Of a stretch of 64,000 nucleotides of DNA, positions 29,008 through 38,825 are shown piece after piece. The notes under the pieces were generated by a model that was not told the DNA's origin, searched no databases, and saw only the letters and a program-made list of their open reading frames with translations. Location: NCBI RefSeq assembly GCF_024758505.1, contig NZ_CP077970.1, positions 9,069,501 through 9,133,500 on the forward strand, read 5' to 3'. This stretch comes from Bradyrhizobium arachidis. GTDB lineage: Bacteria; Pseudomonadota; Alphaproteobacteria; Rhizobiales; Xanthobacteraceae. Positions within the stretch are counted from its first letter, which is position 1, and the number at the start of each line of letters is the position of its first letter. Position numbers and translations under genes: made by a program.

Positions 29008-29333
29008 GCGACGACGGCGCGCCACTCGCAAATCCGTCCGGGACGGGCGTGCCCAGCGGTGCCCTTTCAAAAGAGCTCCTGATCACCAACAAGCGCGGCC
29101 TGCATGCGCGCGCCTCGGCGAAATTCGTGCAGGCGGTCGAGCGCTTCAACGCGCAGGTGTGGGTGACGCGCGGCGGCGAGACTGTCGGCGGAACCTCGAT
29201 CATGGGCCTGATGATGCTGGCCGCCGGCCCCGGCACCACCATCACCGTCGCCGCTGCCGGCGCGGACGCCGAAGCCGCGCTCGCGGCCATCACCGAGCTC
29301 GTCGAGAGCAAGTTCAACGAAGAAGGCGTTTAG
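29004..29333 (+). CDS. ptsH: HPr phosphocarrier protein (nitrogen-type PTS)
   Basis: Small phosphocarrier, 109 aa, with a 19-residue N-terminal extension before the canonical domain. His34 in KRGLHARASAKF matches the catalytic His15, and Ser65 in TSIMGLMML matches the HprK target Ser46 (spacing 31 in both). Both phosphorylation sites are present, which agrees with an upstream hprK. The start ATG overlaps the manX stop. EI-Ntr is not in the window. Confidence 0.94.
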   Translation: MSDDGAPLANPSGTGVPSGALSKELLITNKRGLHARASAKFVQAVERFNAQVWVTRGGETVGGTSIMGLMMLAAGPGTTITVAAAGADAEAALAAITELVESKFNEEGV

Positions 29334-29337
29334 CCGG

Positions 29338-30963
29338 TCACTTAGTCGGCGGCGCGATGTAGACGTTCCACGTCATCGACGGGCCGGCCTTGCCACCCGT
29401 GAAGCGGCGCGTGGTCATCACCATGCGCTCGGCATTGGGCGCGGTTTCCGAAACCCATTTCTCGAACGCAGGCAGGCGGCCGTCGGTCGGATCGAATACG
29501 CCGATGAAGCCGAGCCGTTTGACATCCTCGGGCGCGATCAGGCCGGAGTTCCAGGCTTCGTTCGGCGTGAAGGGTTTTGGATGATCCGGGCTGTAGAACG
29601 CCATCGGCTGGATCGTTTCCATCGTGCCGGCGACGACCGGCCAGGCTGAAGCAAAGCGCGTGCGCCAGGCCTGCGTCAGCTCGCGCGCCAGCTCCGAGCG
29701 CGCGCCATAGGTCGCCGTGTTCCCGGTGTTCGCCGCCATCTCGCGCGCCGCGATCCAGGGCGAAGCCGCGAGCGTCGCAAGCGACAGCACGAGCCAGATC
29801 GCAGCGATGTTGAACAGGCTCGCGCGCTGCACGCGCAGCGTCGGAATCGCGATCAGCGCCAAGGGCACCAGGAAGAACAGCGAGATGCCCCAGTCGGTCT
29901 TCATATAGATCGAGAAGACGAGCGCGCCGAGCGGCGGCCCGACCGCGACGATGATCTGGATGATCCAGACGTTCAGCGCCTGCGAGACATTGACGCCGGG
30001 ATTTGCGCCGCGCGCCCAGGCCCGTGTGACGATGCTCAGGGGATTTTGCAACAGCAGCCGCCACCACGGCGGCACCAGCGCCATCGCGAGTGCCGCGAGC
30101 GCCACCGGCAATGCCAGCAGCGCAAAGTTGTGCAAGGCATAGCCGAGCACGAGCTGGATGACGAAATTGCGGTCGTCGAGGCTGTAGGTGTCGCCGGCAT
30201 AGGTCAGCGGCACGAAATGCGCCTCGGCAAGCCAATAGAGATGCGGGGTCATCGCGACGGCGAGCGTTGCGATCGCAACCCACGGTGCCGGCGAGCGCAG
30301 GAACTTCAGCCGCTCTGGATGAATCAGGGCGGCAAGCCCAATGGCGCCGATCATGGTCAGCACCCAGTACTTTGTCATCAGCGCGAGCGCACCGGCGAGA
30401 CCGAGCCAGATGCCCGACTGCCAGCTCCGTTTCTCGAACGCGTTGAGATAGGCCAGCACCACGAGCGGCAGCGTGACGAGCTGGAGCAGGTCCGGGTTGT
30501 ACTTAAAGCCCTTGAAATTGAAGATCGGGTAGAGCGCGACCATCACCACGACGAGGAATGCGCGCTTGCGGTCGACGACGCGCAAGGCGACGAACCAGCA
30601 GATCACCATGCCGACGCCGACGGTCGCCATCGCGAGCGCATAGGTCGCCCAGTCCGTGGCCGGGAACAGCTTGAACCAGAGGCCCGCGACCCAGCCGGAC
30701 AATGGCGGATGCTTGCCGTAGCCGAGCTGAAACTTCTGGCCCCAGGCGTAGGCTTCCGCGACGTCCATGTGGACGTCCTGTGCTGCCTTCAGATTGATCA
30801 GGACGAGGGTCCAGATCACCGCATGCAGCAGCGCGATCTGGATCACCAGCCACAGGCCGGTCTCTGGCCGCGTGGCACGGGCGACCAGCCAGGCCATCAG
30901 CCGGCCATAGCCGAGGGGGCTTTTGGCGCGCGTCGCGGTGGGCAGGATTTGGGTCGTCGACAT
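29338..30963 (-). CDS. Glycosyltransferase family 39 membrane protein
   Basis: Polytopic protein of 541 aa with about ten hydrophobic segments, similar to ArnT/PMT-type transferases that use lipid-linked sugars. The first periplasmic loop contains [26 protein letters not shown], including the acidic residues and the HPPL motif of the family. Probable role: adding a sugar to lipid A, a polysaccharide or protein on the periplasmic side. It converges with ptsH, ending five bases beyond it, and is divergent from lepA. The acceptor is unknown. Confidence 0.87.
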   Translation of the reverse strand: MSTTQILPTATRAKSPLGYGRLMAWLVARATRPETGLWLVIQIALLHAVIWTLVLINLKAAQDVHMDVAEAYAWGQKFQLGYGKHPPLSGWVAGLWFKLFPATDWATYALAMATVGVGMVICWFVALRVVDRKRAFLVVVMVALYPIFNFKGFKYNPDLLQLVTLPLVVLAYLNAFEKRSWQSGIWLGLAGALALMTKYWVLTMIGAIGLAALIHPERLKFLRSPAPWVAIATLAVAMTPHLYWLAEAHFVPLTYAGDTYSLDDRNFVIQLVLGYALHNFALLALPVALAALAMALVPPWWRLLLQNPLSIVTRAWARGANPGVNVSQALNVWIIQIIVAVGPPLGALVFSIYMKTDWGISLFFLVPLALIAIPTLRVQRASLFNIAAIWLVLSLATLAASPWIAAREMAANTGNTATYGARSELARELTQAWRTRFASAWPVVAGTMETIQPMAFYSPDHPKPFTPNEAWNSGLIAPEDVKRLGFIGVFDPTDGRLPAFEKWVSETAPNAERMVMTTRRFTGGKAGPSMTWNVYIAPPTK

Positions 30964-31077
30964 CGGCCGTTGCTAGCGCGTTTTCGCACCCGGTGGAATC
31001 AGCTTGGCGTGAAGAAAGCCCCTGAAAATACAGTAATATGGTTGCCGCACGGGGATGTGAGTGGTATCCCGCGCCCC

Positions 31078-32889
31078 ATGACGACCGCCCCCATTTCCAA
31101 CATCCGCAATTTCTCCATCGTCGCCCATATCGACCATGGCAAATCGACGCTGGCCGACCGCCTGATCCAGATGACGGGTGGGCTCTCCGACCGCGAGATG
31201 GCCGGCAAGGAGCAGGTACTCGATTCCATGGATATCGAGCGCGAGCGCGGCATCACCATCAAGGCGCAGACGGTACGGCTGAAATACCGCGCCAAGGACA
31301 GCAAGGATTACATCTTCAACCTGATGGACACGCCCGGCCATGTCGACTTCGCCTATGAAGTCTCGCGGTCGCTGGCGGCCTGCGAAGGTTCCCTGCTGGT
31401 GGTCGACGCCAGCCAGGGCGTCGAGGCGCAGACCCTCGCCAATGTCTACCAGGCGCTCGACAACAATCACGAGATCGTGCCGGTCCTGAACAAGGTCGAC
31501 CTGCCCGCCGCCGAGCCCGACAAGGTCAAGCAGCAGATCGAGGACGTGATCGGCATCGACGCCTCGGATGCGGTGATGATCTCGGCCAAGACCGGCGTCG
31601 GCGTCCCCGATGTGCTGGAAGCCATCGTCACCCGCCTGCCGCCGCCGAAGGGCGATCGCGATGCCACCTTGAAGGCGCTGCTGGTCGACAGCTGGTACGA
31701 CGTCTATCTCGGCGTCGTCGTGCTCATTCGTGTCGTCGACGGCACCATGAAGAAGGGCAGCCGCATCCGCATGATGGGCACGGGCGCGGCCTACGACGTC
31801 GAGCGCGTCGGCTTCTTCACGCCGAAGATGGAGCAGGTCGACGAGCTCGGCCCCGGCGAGATCGGCTTCATCACCGCGGCGATCAAGGAAGTCGCCGACA
31901 CCCGCGTCGGCGACACCATCACCGACGACAAGAAGCCGGTGTCCGAAATGCTGCCGGGCTTCAAGCCGGCAATCCCGGTGGTGTTCTGCGGCCTGTTCCC
32001 GGCCGATGCCAACGACTTCGAGACGCTGCGCGCCGCGATGGGCAAGCTCCGGCTCAACGACGCCAGCTTCTCCTACGAGATGGAAACCTCTGCCGCGCTC
32101 GGCTTCGGCTTCCGCTGCGGCTTCCTCGGATTGCTGCATCTGGAGATCATCCAGGAGCGGCTGTCGCGCGAGTTCGATCTCAACCTGATCGCGACCGCGC
32201 CGAGCGTGATCTACAAGATGCACCTGACCGACGGCACCGAGCTTTCGATCCACAATCCCGTCGACATGCCCGACGTCGTGAAGATCGCCGATATCGAGGA
32301 GCCCTGGATCGAGGCCACCATCCTCACGCCGGATGAATATCTCGGCAGTGTGCTGAAGCTGTGCCAGGACCGCCGCGGCGCGCAGAAGGAGCTCACTTAC
32401 GTCGGCTCGCGCGCGATGGTGAAGTACGATCTGCCGCTCAACGAAGTCGTGTTCGACTTCTACGACCGCCTCAAGTCGGTCTCCAAGGGCTACGCCTCGT
32501 TCGACTATCATCTGACCGACTACAAGGTCGCCGATCTCGTCAAGATGCAGATCCTGGTCAACGCCGAGCCTGTGGACGCGCTGTCGATGCTGGTGCACCG
32601 GACCCGCGCCGAAGGCCGCGGCCGCGCCATGGTCGAGAAGATGAAGGAGCTGATCCCGCCGCACATGTTCCAGATCCCGATCCAGGCGGCGATCGGCGGC
32701 AAGGTGATCGCCCGCGAGACCGTGCGCGCGCTGCGCAAGGACGTCACCGCAAAGTGCTACGGCGGCGACATCACGCGTAAGCGCAAACTTCTGGAGAAGC
32801 AGAAGGAAGGCAAGAAGAAGATGCGGCAGTTCGGCAAGGTCGACATCCCGCAGGAAGCTTTCATTGCCGCGCTGAAGGTGGATAGCTGA
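31078..32889 (+). CDS. lepA: Elongation factor 4 (LepA)
   Basis: Ribosome-associated GTPase, 603 aa. G1 is [15 protein letters not shown]2 RGITIKA, G3 DTPGHVDF, G4 NKVDLP and G5 SAKTGVG. EF-G-like domains II, III and V follow, and the LepA-specific C-terminus ends [20 protein letters not shown] 31078 has no strong Shine-Dalgarno; the 344 upstream codons in the same frame are antisense to the glycosyltransferase and are not part of the gene. A 69-bp degraded copy of the last 23 codons, including the stop, lies at 38419-38487. Confidence 0.97.
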   Translation: MTTAPISNIRNFSIVAHIDHGKSTLADRLIQMTGGLSDREMAGKEQVLDSMDIERERGITIKAQTVRLKYRAKDSKDYIFNLMDTPGHVDFAYEVSRSLAACEGSLLVVDASQGVEAQTLANVYQALDNNHEIVPVLNKVDLPAAEPDKVKQQIEDVIGIDASDAVMISAKTGVGVPDVLEAIVTRLPPPKGDRDATLKALLVDSWYDVYLGVVVLIRVVDGTMKKGSRIRMMGTGAAYDVERVGFFTPKMEQVDELGPGEIGFITAAIKEVADTRVGDTITDDKKPVSEMLPGFKPAIPVVFCGLFPADANDFETLRAAMGKLRLNDASFSYEMETSAALGFGFRCGFLGLLHLEIIQERLSREFDLNLIATAPSVIYKMHLTDGTELSIHNPVDMPDVVKIADIEEPWIEATILTPDEYLGSVLKLCQDRRGAQKELTYVGSRAMVKYDLPLNEVVFDFYDRLKSVSKGYASFDYHLTDYKVADLVKMQILVNAEPVDALSMLVHRTRAEGRGRAMVEKMKELIPPHMFQIPIQAAIGGKVIARETVRALRKDVTAKCYGGDITRKRKLLEKQKEGKKKMRQFGKVDIPQEAFIAALKVDS

Positions 32890-32952
32890 GGCGGACTCAA
32901 CCTCTCCCGCTTGCGGGCCCCTGGAGAGCTTGCGCGCAAAAGTCTCTACACC

Positions 32953-33057
32953 GTCATGGCCGGGCTTGTCCCGGCCATCCACGACCTTTCGTCTAGCACC
33001 AAGAACGTGGATGCCCGGGACATCTAGCGCGAAGACGCGCTTCTGCCCGGGCGTGAC
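32953..33057. repeat. Palindromic repeat, GTCATGGCCGGGC type
   Basis: Left hairpin GTCATGGCCGGGCTTGTCCC then GGCCATCCACG, right hairpin CGTGGATGCCCGGGACAT..GCCCGGGCGTGAC. The halves are inverted relative to each other. It sits 63 bp downstream of lepA. The right part carries an insert (CTAGCGCGAAGACGCGCTTC) that is itself a small dyad. Confidence 0.75.
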
Positions 33058-33201
33058 GAGTTTGTGGCGCGGACATGCCCCAACGTGATTCGCGTATTCG
33101 TCAGTAGGTTCACGGCCGCCAAACAAGAAGCATCGAAACAACCCCATGCACAGTAGCCGGTGACGGCAGGCGCGACGCATTGCTGATTTTACGAAATTCG
33201 C

Positions 33202-33231
33202 TTGACACGTCGGGCAAATCGGTGGCATAGT
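33202..33231 (+). promoter_or_regulatory. Candidate sigma-70 promoter for the 33280 gene
   Basis: TTGACA at 33202-33207, an 18-bp spacer and CATAGT at 33226-33231. The predicted start of transcription, near 33238, is about 40 bp before the ATG at 33280, with a GGAGGA ribosome site between. The rest of the 390-bp gap from lepA is the repeat at 32953-33057. Confidence 0.55.
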
Positions 33232-33279
33232 GCCATCATTGCAGCGCGTTGGCCGGTGGAGTCCTGCTGGAGGACGAAG

Positions 33280-33801
33280 ATGCATCGCTCGATCAACGTG
33301 ATCGCGGCCGTAGGCCTTGCACTTGGTGGCGCCCTGGGAATGGCCGGGGCCATGGTGACGCAACCAAACGTGCAGGGAATCCTGTGGGCGATCGACGGTT
33401 CGGGACTTGTGATGGCCGCAGCACTGCTCGCCACAAAATACTTTCGCGCAGGACATGACGTTGTCGCCGGCGGCTTTCTGGTGTTTGCGATCGGCGAGGG
33501 TGTCATCATGCTTTCGGGCCCGGCCGCAGGTGTTGCGGGCAGCATAGGGGCATTTGCCACCGGCAGTGCTCTTTGGGCGACGGCGCTTCTCCTCATCAGC
33601 GTTCCAAAGGTGTTCGCCATGCCAATCCGAATCCTTGGTATCGTGAGCGCGGCCTTGTTCATCGTCACCGCGGCGAGAATCTTCTGGGGCGATCCGCTGC
33701 AGCCAACAGCCACACCGTTGCCGACCCTCGCCTATCCGGTGCTGGTCGCGACCTTCGTCGGTTGGATCTGGACCCTCTGGCGGGAAGCCGACGGCAAATA
33801 G
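33280..33801 (+). CDS. Hypothetical membrane protein, about six TM segments
   Basis: A 173-aa protein that is almost wholly hydrophobic, with short loops, for example NVIAAVGLALGGALGMAGAM and ISVPKVFAMPIRILGIVSAA. I recognise no domain or catalytic motif. ATG 33280 is supported by GGAGGA six bases upstream and by a TTGACA promoter. It may be a small-solute or stress-related membrane protein; nothing in the sequence decides. The next gene converges on it after 20 bp. Confidence 0.7.
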   Translation: MHRSINVIAAVGLALGGALGMAGAMVTQPNVQGILWAIDGSGLVMAAALLATKYFRAGHDVVAGGFLVFAIGEGVIMLSGPAAGVAGSIGAFATGSALWATALLLISVPKVFAMPIRILGIVSAALFIVTAARIFWGDPLQPTATPLPTLAYPVLVATFVGWIWTLWREADGK

Positions 33802-33821
33802 CGTTCGTGCGCGCTGCCTGT

Positions 33822-34298
33822 TCACACCCAGCGTCGCACCCGAGTGACATAGTCGTCATAGGCCGCGCCGAACTGCCGGCGCATCTTGGCTTCCTCGAAG
33901 GGAATGTGCACCCAGTTGGCCGTCGCGAAGACTGCGACGGGCGCGATCAGCATCGGCCATGCGCCGACCCACACCGCGATGCCCAGAGCGAGAAGCACGA
34001 GGCCCAGATACATCGGATTGCGGGTGAACCGGTAGGGACCGCTGGTGACCAGTTTGCGATTGGTCGGTGACGTCGGTTCGATCTCGGTGTCCTCACGCCG
34101 GAAAAGGATGAAAGCCCACACCGGCGAAACGAATGCAATGGCCACCAAGGCGATTCCGAGCGGCGGAAGCGGCAGGCCCGGGAGCTTCGGCCAGCCAAGC
34201 CACCAGCTCAGTGCGGCACTGAGCAGGATATAGATCAACGTCCAGATCGGTGGAGGGAGCTTGAGCATGGCCGAAGTCCAACCGGATGAAACGCTCAT
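33822..34298 (-). CDS. Isoprenylcysteine carboxyl methyltransferase-like membrane protein
   Basis: A 158-aa protein with four to five transmembrane segments and the SAM-binding signature GPYRFTRNPMYLGL followed by PFEEAKMRRQFGAAYDDYVTRVRRW. Bacteria lack prenylated proteins, so such PEMT/ICMT-like proteins methylate other lipids or small molecules; the substrate here is not known. It is convergent with the preceding gene and divergent from the MFS gene. Confidence 0.85.
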   Translation of the reverse strand: MSVSSGWTSAMLKLPPPIWTLIYILLSAALSWWLGWPKLPGLPLPPLGIALVAIAFVSPVWAFILFRREDTEIEPTSPTNRKLVTSGPYRFTRNPMYLGLVLLALGIAVWVGAWPMLIAPVAVFATANWVHIPFEEAKMRRQFGAAYDDYVTRVRRWV

Positions 34299-34538
34299 CG
34301 TCTCACTTGCTGTCGCTGCGTCTCGCTACCGCAAGAATTTGTTCGCTTTGGGTCTATTGTCCCGGCGCGGATTCGACGCGTCCTGAGGTAGCGAAGACAA
34401 CCGCCGTCTGCGCTCTGCAACTCACAATCAACTGATCCGGGCATGAGAGGGATGCTGCCCGTCATATTGCCGCCGCGCGGCGGATAGGCCACCATCCCGT
34501 CGCGCACCATCAACACAACAAAAAGCGCGAGGAAACGC

Positions 34539-35759
34539 ATGAGCAAGCCTGATAGCTTCGACTATGGCTGGGTGATCGTCGGCGCGGGTGCGCTGATGAC
34601 TTGCGTCGGCTTCGGTACGATGCTGTCGCTTGCGGTGTTTTTGCAGCCGATCTCGGAAGCGATGGGCTGGTCGCGCGCTGGTGTGTCGGCCGCCGCCACG
34701 CTGGATTTCCTCTGCATGGGCGTTGCCGCGTTTCTCTGGGGCACGCTGTCGGACCGGTTTGGCACCCGCATCGTGGTGCTTGCAGGAAGCGTTCTGCTCG
34801 GGCTCGGCCTCGTCACCGCGAGCCAGGCCGCACATTTGTGGCAGTTCCAGCTTTTCTTCGGCGTGCTGATCGGCATCGCCGCCGGCAGTTTTTACGCGCC
34901 CATGATGGCGCTCGCGAGCGCGTGGATCGAGAAGAACCGCAGCTTGGCTGTGGCACTGGTCTCCGCCGGCATGGGCGTGTCGCCGGTGACGATCGCACCG
35001 ACCGCAAGCTGGCTGATCTCGACCTATGACTGGCGCACCGCGATGCTCGTCATCGGTATCGCAGCATGGGTTCTGCTGATCCCCGCCTGCTTCCTGGTGC
35101 GCCCAGCCCCGCAAGCGGTCGATACGGCAACCGCCGACGCAGCACCCGAGACGGAGCTGACCGCGGCGCAGGCGCTGCGCACGCCGCAATTCATCGCGCT
35201 CGCCGCCGCCCATTTCGCCTGCTGCGCGGCGCATTCCGGACCGATCTTCCACATGGTGTCCTATGCGATGATCTGCGGCATCGCGCCGCTCACGGCGGTG
35301 ACGGTCTACAGCGTCGCCGGCGTCTCCGGGCTCGGCGGGCGCCTGCTGCTCGGCGCGCTGGCCGACCGCATCGGCGCAAAGCCCGTGCTGGTCGGCGGCC
35401 TGTTCGTGCAGGCGATGTGCATCGCGACCTATCTCGCGGTGGCGAAGCTCGGCGAATTCTACGCGCTCTCGGTCGTGTTCGGCCTCGCCTATGGCGGGGT
35501 GATGCCGCTCTATGCGGTGCTGGTGCGCGAGTTTTTTGGCGCGCGCATCATGGGCACGGTGTTCGGCGCGGTGTCGGCGTTCGCAAGCCTCGGCATGGCG
35601 CTAGGTCCCTGGGCCGGCGGCCTCGTGTTCGACAATTTCCAGCGCTACACATGGCTGCACGCCGGCTCCTTCGCGATCGGGCTTGCCGCCGTCGCGGTGG
35701 CGCTGAGCTTTCCGTCCAAACGCGGGCAATCGCACGACCTCGGCCGCGCCGCGGCCTGA
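34539..35759 (+). CDS. MFS transporter, monocarboxylate/OFA-like
   Basis: Twelve-segment major facilitator, 406 aa. The motif-A-like loop WGTLSDRFGTRIVV lies between TM2 and TM3, and its second-half counterpart GRLLLGALADRIGAKPVLV follows TM8. The N-terminal pattern SFDYGWVIVGAGALMTCVGFGTMLS matches oxalate/formate and monocarboxylate porters. GAGGA precedes ATG 34539. Its leader and first codons are partly duplicated at 38341-38420. Confidence 0.88.
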   Translation: MSKPDSFDYGWVIVGAGALMTCVGFGTMLSLAVFLQPISEAMGWSRAGVSAAATLDFLCMGVAAFLWGTLSDRFGTRIVVLAGSVLLGLGLVTASQAAHLWQFQLFFGVLIGIAAGSFYAPMMALASAWIEKNRSLAVALVSAGMGVSPVTIAPTASWLISTYDWRTAMLVIGIAAWVLLIPACFLVRPAPQAVDTATADAAPETELTAAQALRTPQFIALAAAHFACCAAHSGPIFHMVSYAMICGIAPLTAVTVYSVAGVSGLGGRLLLGALADRIGAKPVLVGGLFVQAMCIATYLAVAKLGEFYALSVVFGLAYGGVMPLYAVLVREFFGARIMGTVFGAVSAFASLGMALGPWAGGLVFDNFQRYTWLHAGSFAIGLAAVAVALSFPSKRGQSHDLGRAAA

Positions 35760-35762
35760 CGA

Positions 35763-37001
35763 TCACGACACAGCGGAGCCTGTAACCGCTGCGGCCGGTG
35801 CGGTTTCGCGTGGCGCGCGGCGGCCATTCAGCACCACGCCGACAATGGTGAAGCGCACCAACAGGTGATAGCTCGCCAGCATCAGCGGAAGCGCGACGAC
35901 GAGAATGGTTGCGAACTTGATCGGCCCGGGCCAGTCGAGTTGCGACACCGCGACCTGGAGCGCCATCACGATCGGCAGATGGATCAGATAGAGCCAGTAG
36001 GACGCGTCGGCGAGATAGCGCCGCATCCGACTGAAGCCGGACATGAACCGCAGCGCGAGGCCGACGAATGCAAAAGTCGAAATCCAGATCCCCAATGCGT
36101 AGAGAACGATAGAGACCAGTCTGAGCGTGGCGAAGGAGACGGGCAGTTTGGGCGCACCCGGCGCTGAAATCATCACGCCTGACAGCACAAAACTGATCAG
36201 GATCAGGGCGAGTGCCGCCACGAGATTCCATAGCCAGCGTCGCTCGAAAAACCGCAGCAGATCGACCTGCCGGTGCAGCAGCCAGCCGACGCCAAATGCG
36301 GTGCCAAAGCCGATCCAGGCTTGCGCGTTGGTGACGAGGGATCGATCCGGCGTTCGCACACCCACACTGCTGGTCCATGTCGGGTCGAGGCTGAAGGCGA
36401 TGCCGATCGGGATCGCCAGGAGCAGCGGCGCCAGCGGATTGCGCATGATCGCTGCGAACAGGCGGTCGAGGAATGCGCGCAGAGCGCCTGACGCATCGAG
36501 CCAGACGATGGCGCTGCGCAGCAGGAGCATGGCGACATAGATCTCCAGCAACACATAGAGAAACCAGAGATGCGTGAGGGGGAAGTTGGGCAACGCCGGC
36601 AGCCAGGCCGGGGCGCGCGAGATCGGAACGCCATTCGGAAGGTCAGACGCCCAGATCAAGACCAGGCCAATCAGCGTGAACAGGATGGGCCAGCCGATCA
36701 CGAGCGGCAGCCCGATCCGCTGTAGCCGGTCCCTGACAAAGCCCCAGATGCCCCGGCGGTGAAAGCTCATGCGGGCGAAGAAGCCCGCGATCAGGAAGAA
36801 GGTCGTCATCCGGAAGACATGGATGGCGAAGGACAGCAGGCCCAGGGCCAGGCTCGGATGGGTGTCATGAATGGGCCAGAGTCCGGAAACCGGCACGAAC
36901 GACATGATTGCGTGCAGGACGATGCCGAGCAGCAGGGCGTAGGCCCGGACCGCATCGAGGGCGTGCAGGCGTTCCGACGGGGAGATGGTCAGGCGGGTCA
37001 T
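35763..37001 (-). CDS. Acyltransferase-3 (OpgC-like) membrane protein
   Basis: A 412-aa polytopic protein with ten to eleven hydrophobic segments. The N-terminal block RLHALDAVRAYALLLGIVLHA holds the family Arg/His, and FFLIAGFFARMSFHRRG follows. It resembles glucan-modifying OpgC proteins, which add succinyl groups to periplasmic glucans, but may modify another acceptor. I chose ATG 37001; a TTG at 37037 would add 12 residues. The gene ends three bases after the convergent MFS gene. The AraC regulator gene begins 81 bp upstream in the same direction. Confidence 0.85.
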   Translation of the reverse strand: MTRLTISPSERLHALDAVRAYALLLGIVLHAIMSFVPVSGLWPIHDTHPSLALGLLSFAIHVFRMTTFFLIAGFFARMSFHRRGIWGFVRDRLQRIGLPLVIGWPILFTLIGLVLIWASDLPNGVPISRAPAWLPALPNFPLTHLWFLYVLLEIYVAMLLLRSAIVWLDASGALRAFLDRLFAAIMRNPLAPLLLAIPIGIAFSLDPTWTSSVGVRTPDRSLVTNAQAWIGFGTAFGVGWLLHRQVDLLRFFERRWLWNLVAALALILISFVLSGVMISAPGAPKLPVSFATLRLVSIVLYALGIWISTFAFVGLALRFMSGFSRMRRYLADASYWLYLIHLPIVMALQVAVSQLDWPGPIKFATILVVALPLMLASYHLLVRFTIVGVVLNGRRAPRETAPAAAVTGSAVS

Positions 37002-37082
37002 GAGCGGGCTCGCTGGCGCATTGCTTCTGCCAGGCAATCTGCCCGATCCTGGCGGGGCGCTCTTGCCCGATCCAAAAATCGG

Positions 37083-38222
37083 CTAGCCGATTTCTCGTCG
37101 CGGCTGGCCGATTTCCGGCGGCGCTTGCGAGGTCAGAGCCTCGCGCCGGAATTCGCTCGGCGTCATGCCAGTTTCGGCCTTGAAGGCCCGATTGAACGGT
37201 CCGATCGACTGAAAACCCGCATCCATGGCGATGGTCAGCACCGGGACCTCCCGTTGCGCCATGTCAGATAGCGCGACCCTGGCATCATCGATGCGGTAGC
37301 GGTTGAGGAAGGCGTTGAAATTGCGATAGCCGAGCCCCTCGTTGATTGCCTGGCGGAGCCGGTACTCGGGAACGTCGAGCCGTGCCGCGAGCATCCCGAT
37401 CGCGAGGCCTTCCTGACGGTAGATTCGCTCCACCTTCATCAGATGGTCGAGGCGCCGCAGCAGGAGGGGATCGACCGTAATCCCTTCCGTGATGGCACGG
37501 TCGGTCACCCCCGTTTGCCGGCTGGTGTCGCCGGATGCGATCGCGGCGGTGGCGTCGTTGACAGCCACAGCCGCCTGGGTGCCGAAAACACCGACGCCGG
37601 CAAGCATCGCGGCCACGAACAGGCCAATGGCGGCCGGAAGGCTGTCGGACCCGCCGGGGATCGCGACGGGATGTTCTGCAAGGCTCGCTCCCGCGACGAG
37701 CGCGATGAACATGATGTTGATCGCAAAAATCGCCAGCCGCAGCCGGCGCCGCCGCTCGACCAGGTCGACCCGCCAGGTCTTGACCGTCTGCACCGCAGCC
37801 GCGAGCGCCAGCACCACGGCCACCAACGACAGCACCTTGCCTCCGGCCTTGGAGAAGGCGGGCCAGCGCGTCCAGGCCAGCGAGATCGTGAAACCGAAAG
37901 CGACGATGCCGCCGCACACCGCGCCGTGCCATCGCCTGAGTACGAAATCGTCGTCGAACGCCACGCGCGCCCACAGCCAGACGATGGCGGGCAGCGAGGA
38001 CAGTAGCGGCATGGTCCACCACCAGGACGATTTTGGAAAGAACGGCGCGCTCGTGATCGCATAGAAGATGCCGCCGGCGGACATGGCCATGCCCAGCAAG
38101 GCATATTGATTGGTCGCGCGCCGCTGCAGCGTCACGAGGATGATCAGGAGGAAGACGCCGCTCGTCGCGCCGCGCAGCCCGAGATCGATGGCCGTGAGCC
38201 CCATCGCATTCACAATCCGCAT
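37083..38222 (-). CDS. AraC-family regulator with N-terminal membrane domain
   Basis: A 379-aa protein. The first 230 residues hold about seven hydrophobic segments (for example GVFLLIILVTLQRRATNQYALLG). The C-terminal 120 residues are a two-helix-turn-helix AraC domain with RLRQAINEGLGYRNFNAFLNRYR and DAGFQSIGPFNRAFKAETGMTPSEFR. A membrane-integral regulator of this kind probably senses an envelope signal directly. It is transcribed toward the acyltransferase gene, a plausible target. Start at ATG 38222; the 565-codon frame extends further upstream without support. Confidence 0.88.
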   Translation of the reverse strand: MRIVNAMGLTAIDLGLRGATSGVFLLIILVTLQRRATNQYALLGMAMSAGGIFYAITSAPFFPKSSWWWTMPLLSSLPAIVWLWARVAFDDDFVLRRWHGAVCGGIVAFGFTISLAWTRWPAFSKAGGKVLSLVAVVLALAAAVQTVKTWRVDLVERRRRLRLAIFAINIMFIALVAGASLAEHPVAIPGGSDSLPAAIGLFVAAMLAGVGVFGTQAAVAVNDATAAIASGDTSRQTGVTDRAITEGITVDPLLLRRLDHLMKVERIYRQEGLAIGMLAARLDVPEYRLRQAINEGLGYRNFNAFLNRYRIDDARVALSDMAQREVPVLTIAMDAGFQSIGPFNRAFKAETGMTPSEFRREALTSQAPPEIGQPRREIG

Positions 38223-38340
38223 TCCCCTGTTCGAGATCCAAGTCTCGCATCGACCCCGTGCGGGGACAACCCAAACTTGCAGGCCGGCCCGGCGCCAAAG
38301 CGCGATGAGTTCAGGTTGAAGCCGCCTTGATCGTGCCGGA

Positions 38341-38421
38341 CGGATAGGCCAGCAGCGCCCTGGCGCCCGATCCGACAAGGAGGTGCGAGGGAACGCATGA
38401 ACAAGCCGCAAGGGTTCGATG
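38341..38421 (+). pseudogene. Remnant of an MFS-gene leader and first codons
   Basis: CGGATAGGCC at 38341 and GCGAGGGAACGCATGAACAA ending at 38402 repeat the leader of the MFS gene (34481-34560), at nearly the same spacing (56 versus 58 bp to the ATG). The first codons read MNKPQGFD against MSKPDSFD. Homology then stops and the lepA-like segment begins. Similarity between the two anchors is weak. Confidence 0.5.
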
Positions 38422-38487
38422 CAGCAGCTCGGCAAAGTCGACGTCCCGCGGGAAGCTTTTATTCCCGCGTGGAAGGTGGATAGCTGA
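38419..38487 (+). pseudogene. lepA 3'-end fragment
   Basis: The 66 bp from 38422 to the TGA at 38487 match the last 66 bp of lepA (32824-32889) at 57 positions. The translation reads QQLGKVDVPREAFIPAWKVDS against [21 protein letters not shown]. The remaining part of lepA is absent, so this is a remnant. It lies in the 343-bp space between the AraC-type gene and the first small secreted protein. Confidence 0.8.
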
Positions 38488-38565
38488 TCCCACAGTCGTT
38501 CCGGTACATCGCGAAGCGATGCCCCGGAGGACTTGTGAACCGCACAAGCTCTCTTGCTCCAACCC

Positions 38566-38811
38566 TCATCGACGCTGCACGGAGGCAGCCAAGACTTCGC
38601 TCCGCACACAAATGACCTTGACGCGCTCGTCGGGCTCGAGCTCCCGACCAATGGAGGTCCCAGCCAAGTAAGCCTGTCCATGCAGGAAGCATGTAGCCGG
38701 GCTTCCGAACTCGGCCGGGACGCGAAAGACAGCCGTCGCATTGTGCCGGGTGCAATCCTGAGGATCGGGTACCGCGGCAACCGAGCAAATGAGAACCAGC
38801 GCCGTCAGCAC
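38566..38811 (-). CDS. Small exported protein of unknown function
   Basis: An 81-aa protein starting at GTG 38811 with GGAG seven bases upstream. A short hydrophobic signal, LTALVLICSVAAV, precedes a mature part with three cysteines (PQDCTRH, PATCFLH, VICVRS) and the phrase VFRVPAEFGSPATCFLHGQAYLA. I do not assign a family. It lies 14 bp downstream of the next small gene and in the same direction, so the two may form an operon. The longer frame starting at 38937 overlaps the neighbouring gene and is less likely. Confidence 0.5.
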   Translation of the reverse strand: MLTALVLICSVAAVPDPQDCTRHNATAVFRVPAEFGSPATCFLHGQAYLAGTSIGRELEPDERVKVICVRSEVLAASVQRR

Positions 38812-38825
38812 CCGGACGCTCCAAT

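Noticed and set aside
30046..31077. Long in-frame extension upstream of the lepA ATG
   Set aside because: It is antisense to the glycosyltransferase gene and has no similarity to any LepA N-terminus; the protein begins at 31078.
30973..33825. 950-codon minus-strand open frame across lepA
   Set aside because: lepA on the plus strand has all GTPase motifs, so this frame is a shadow.
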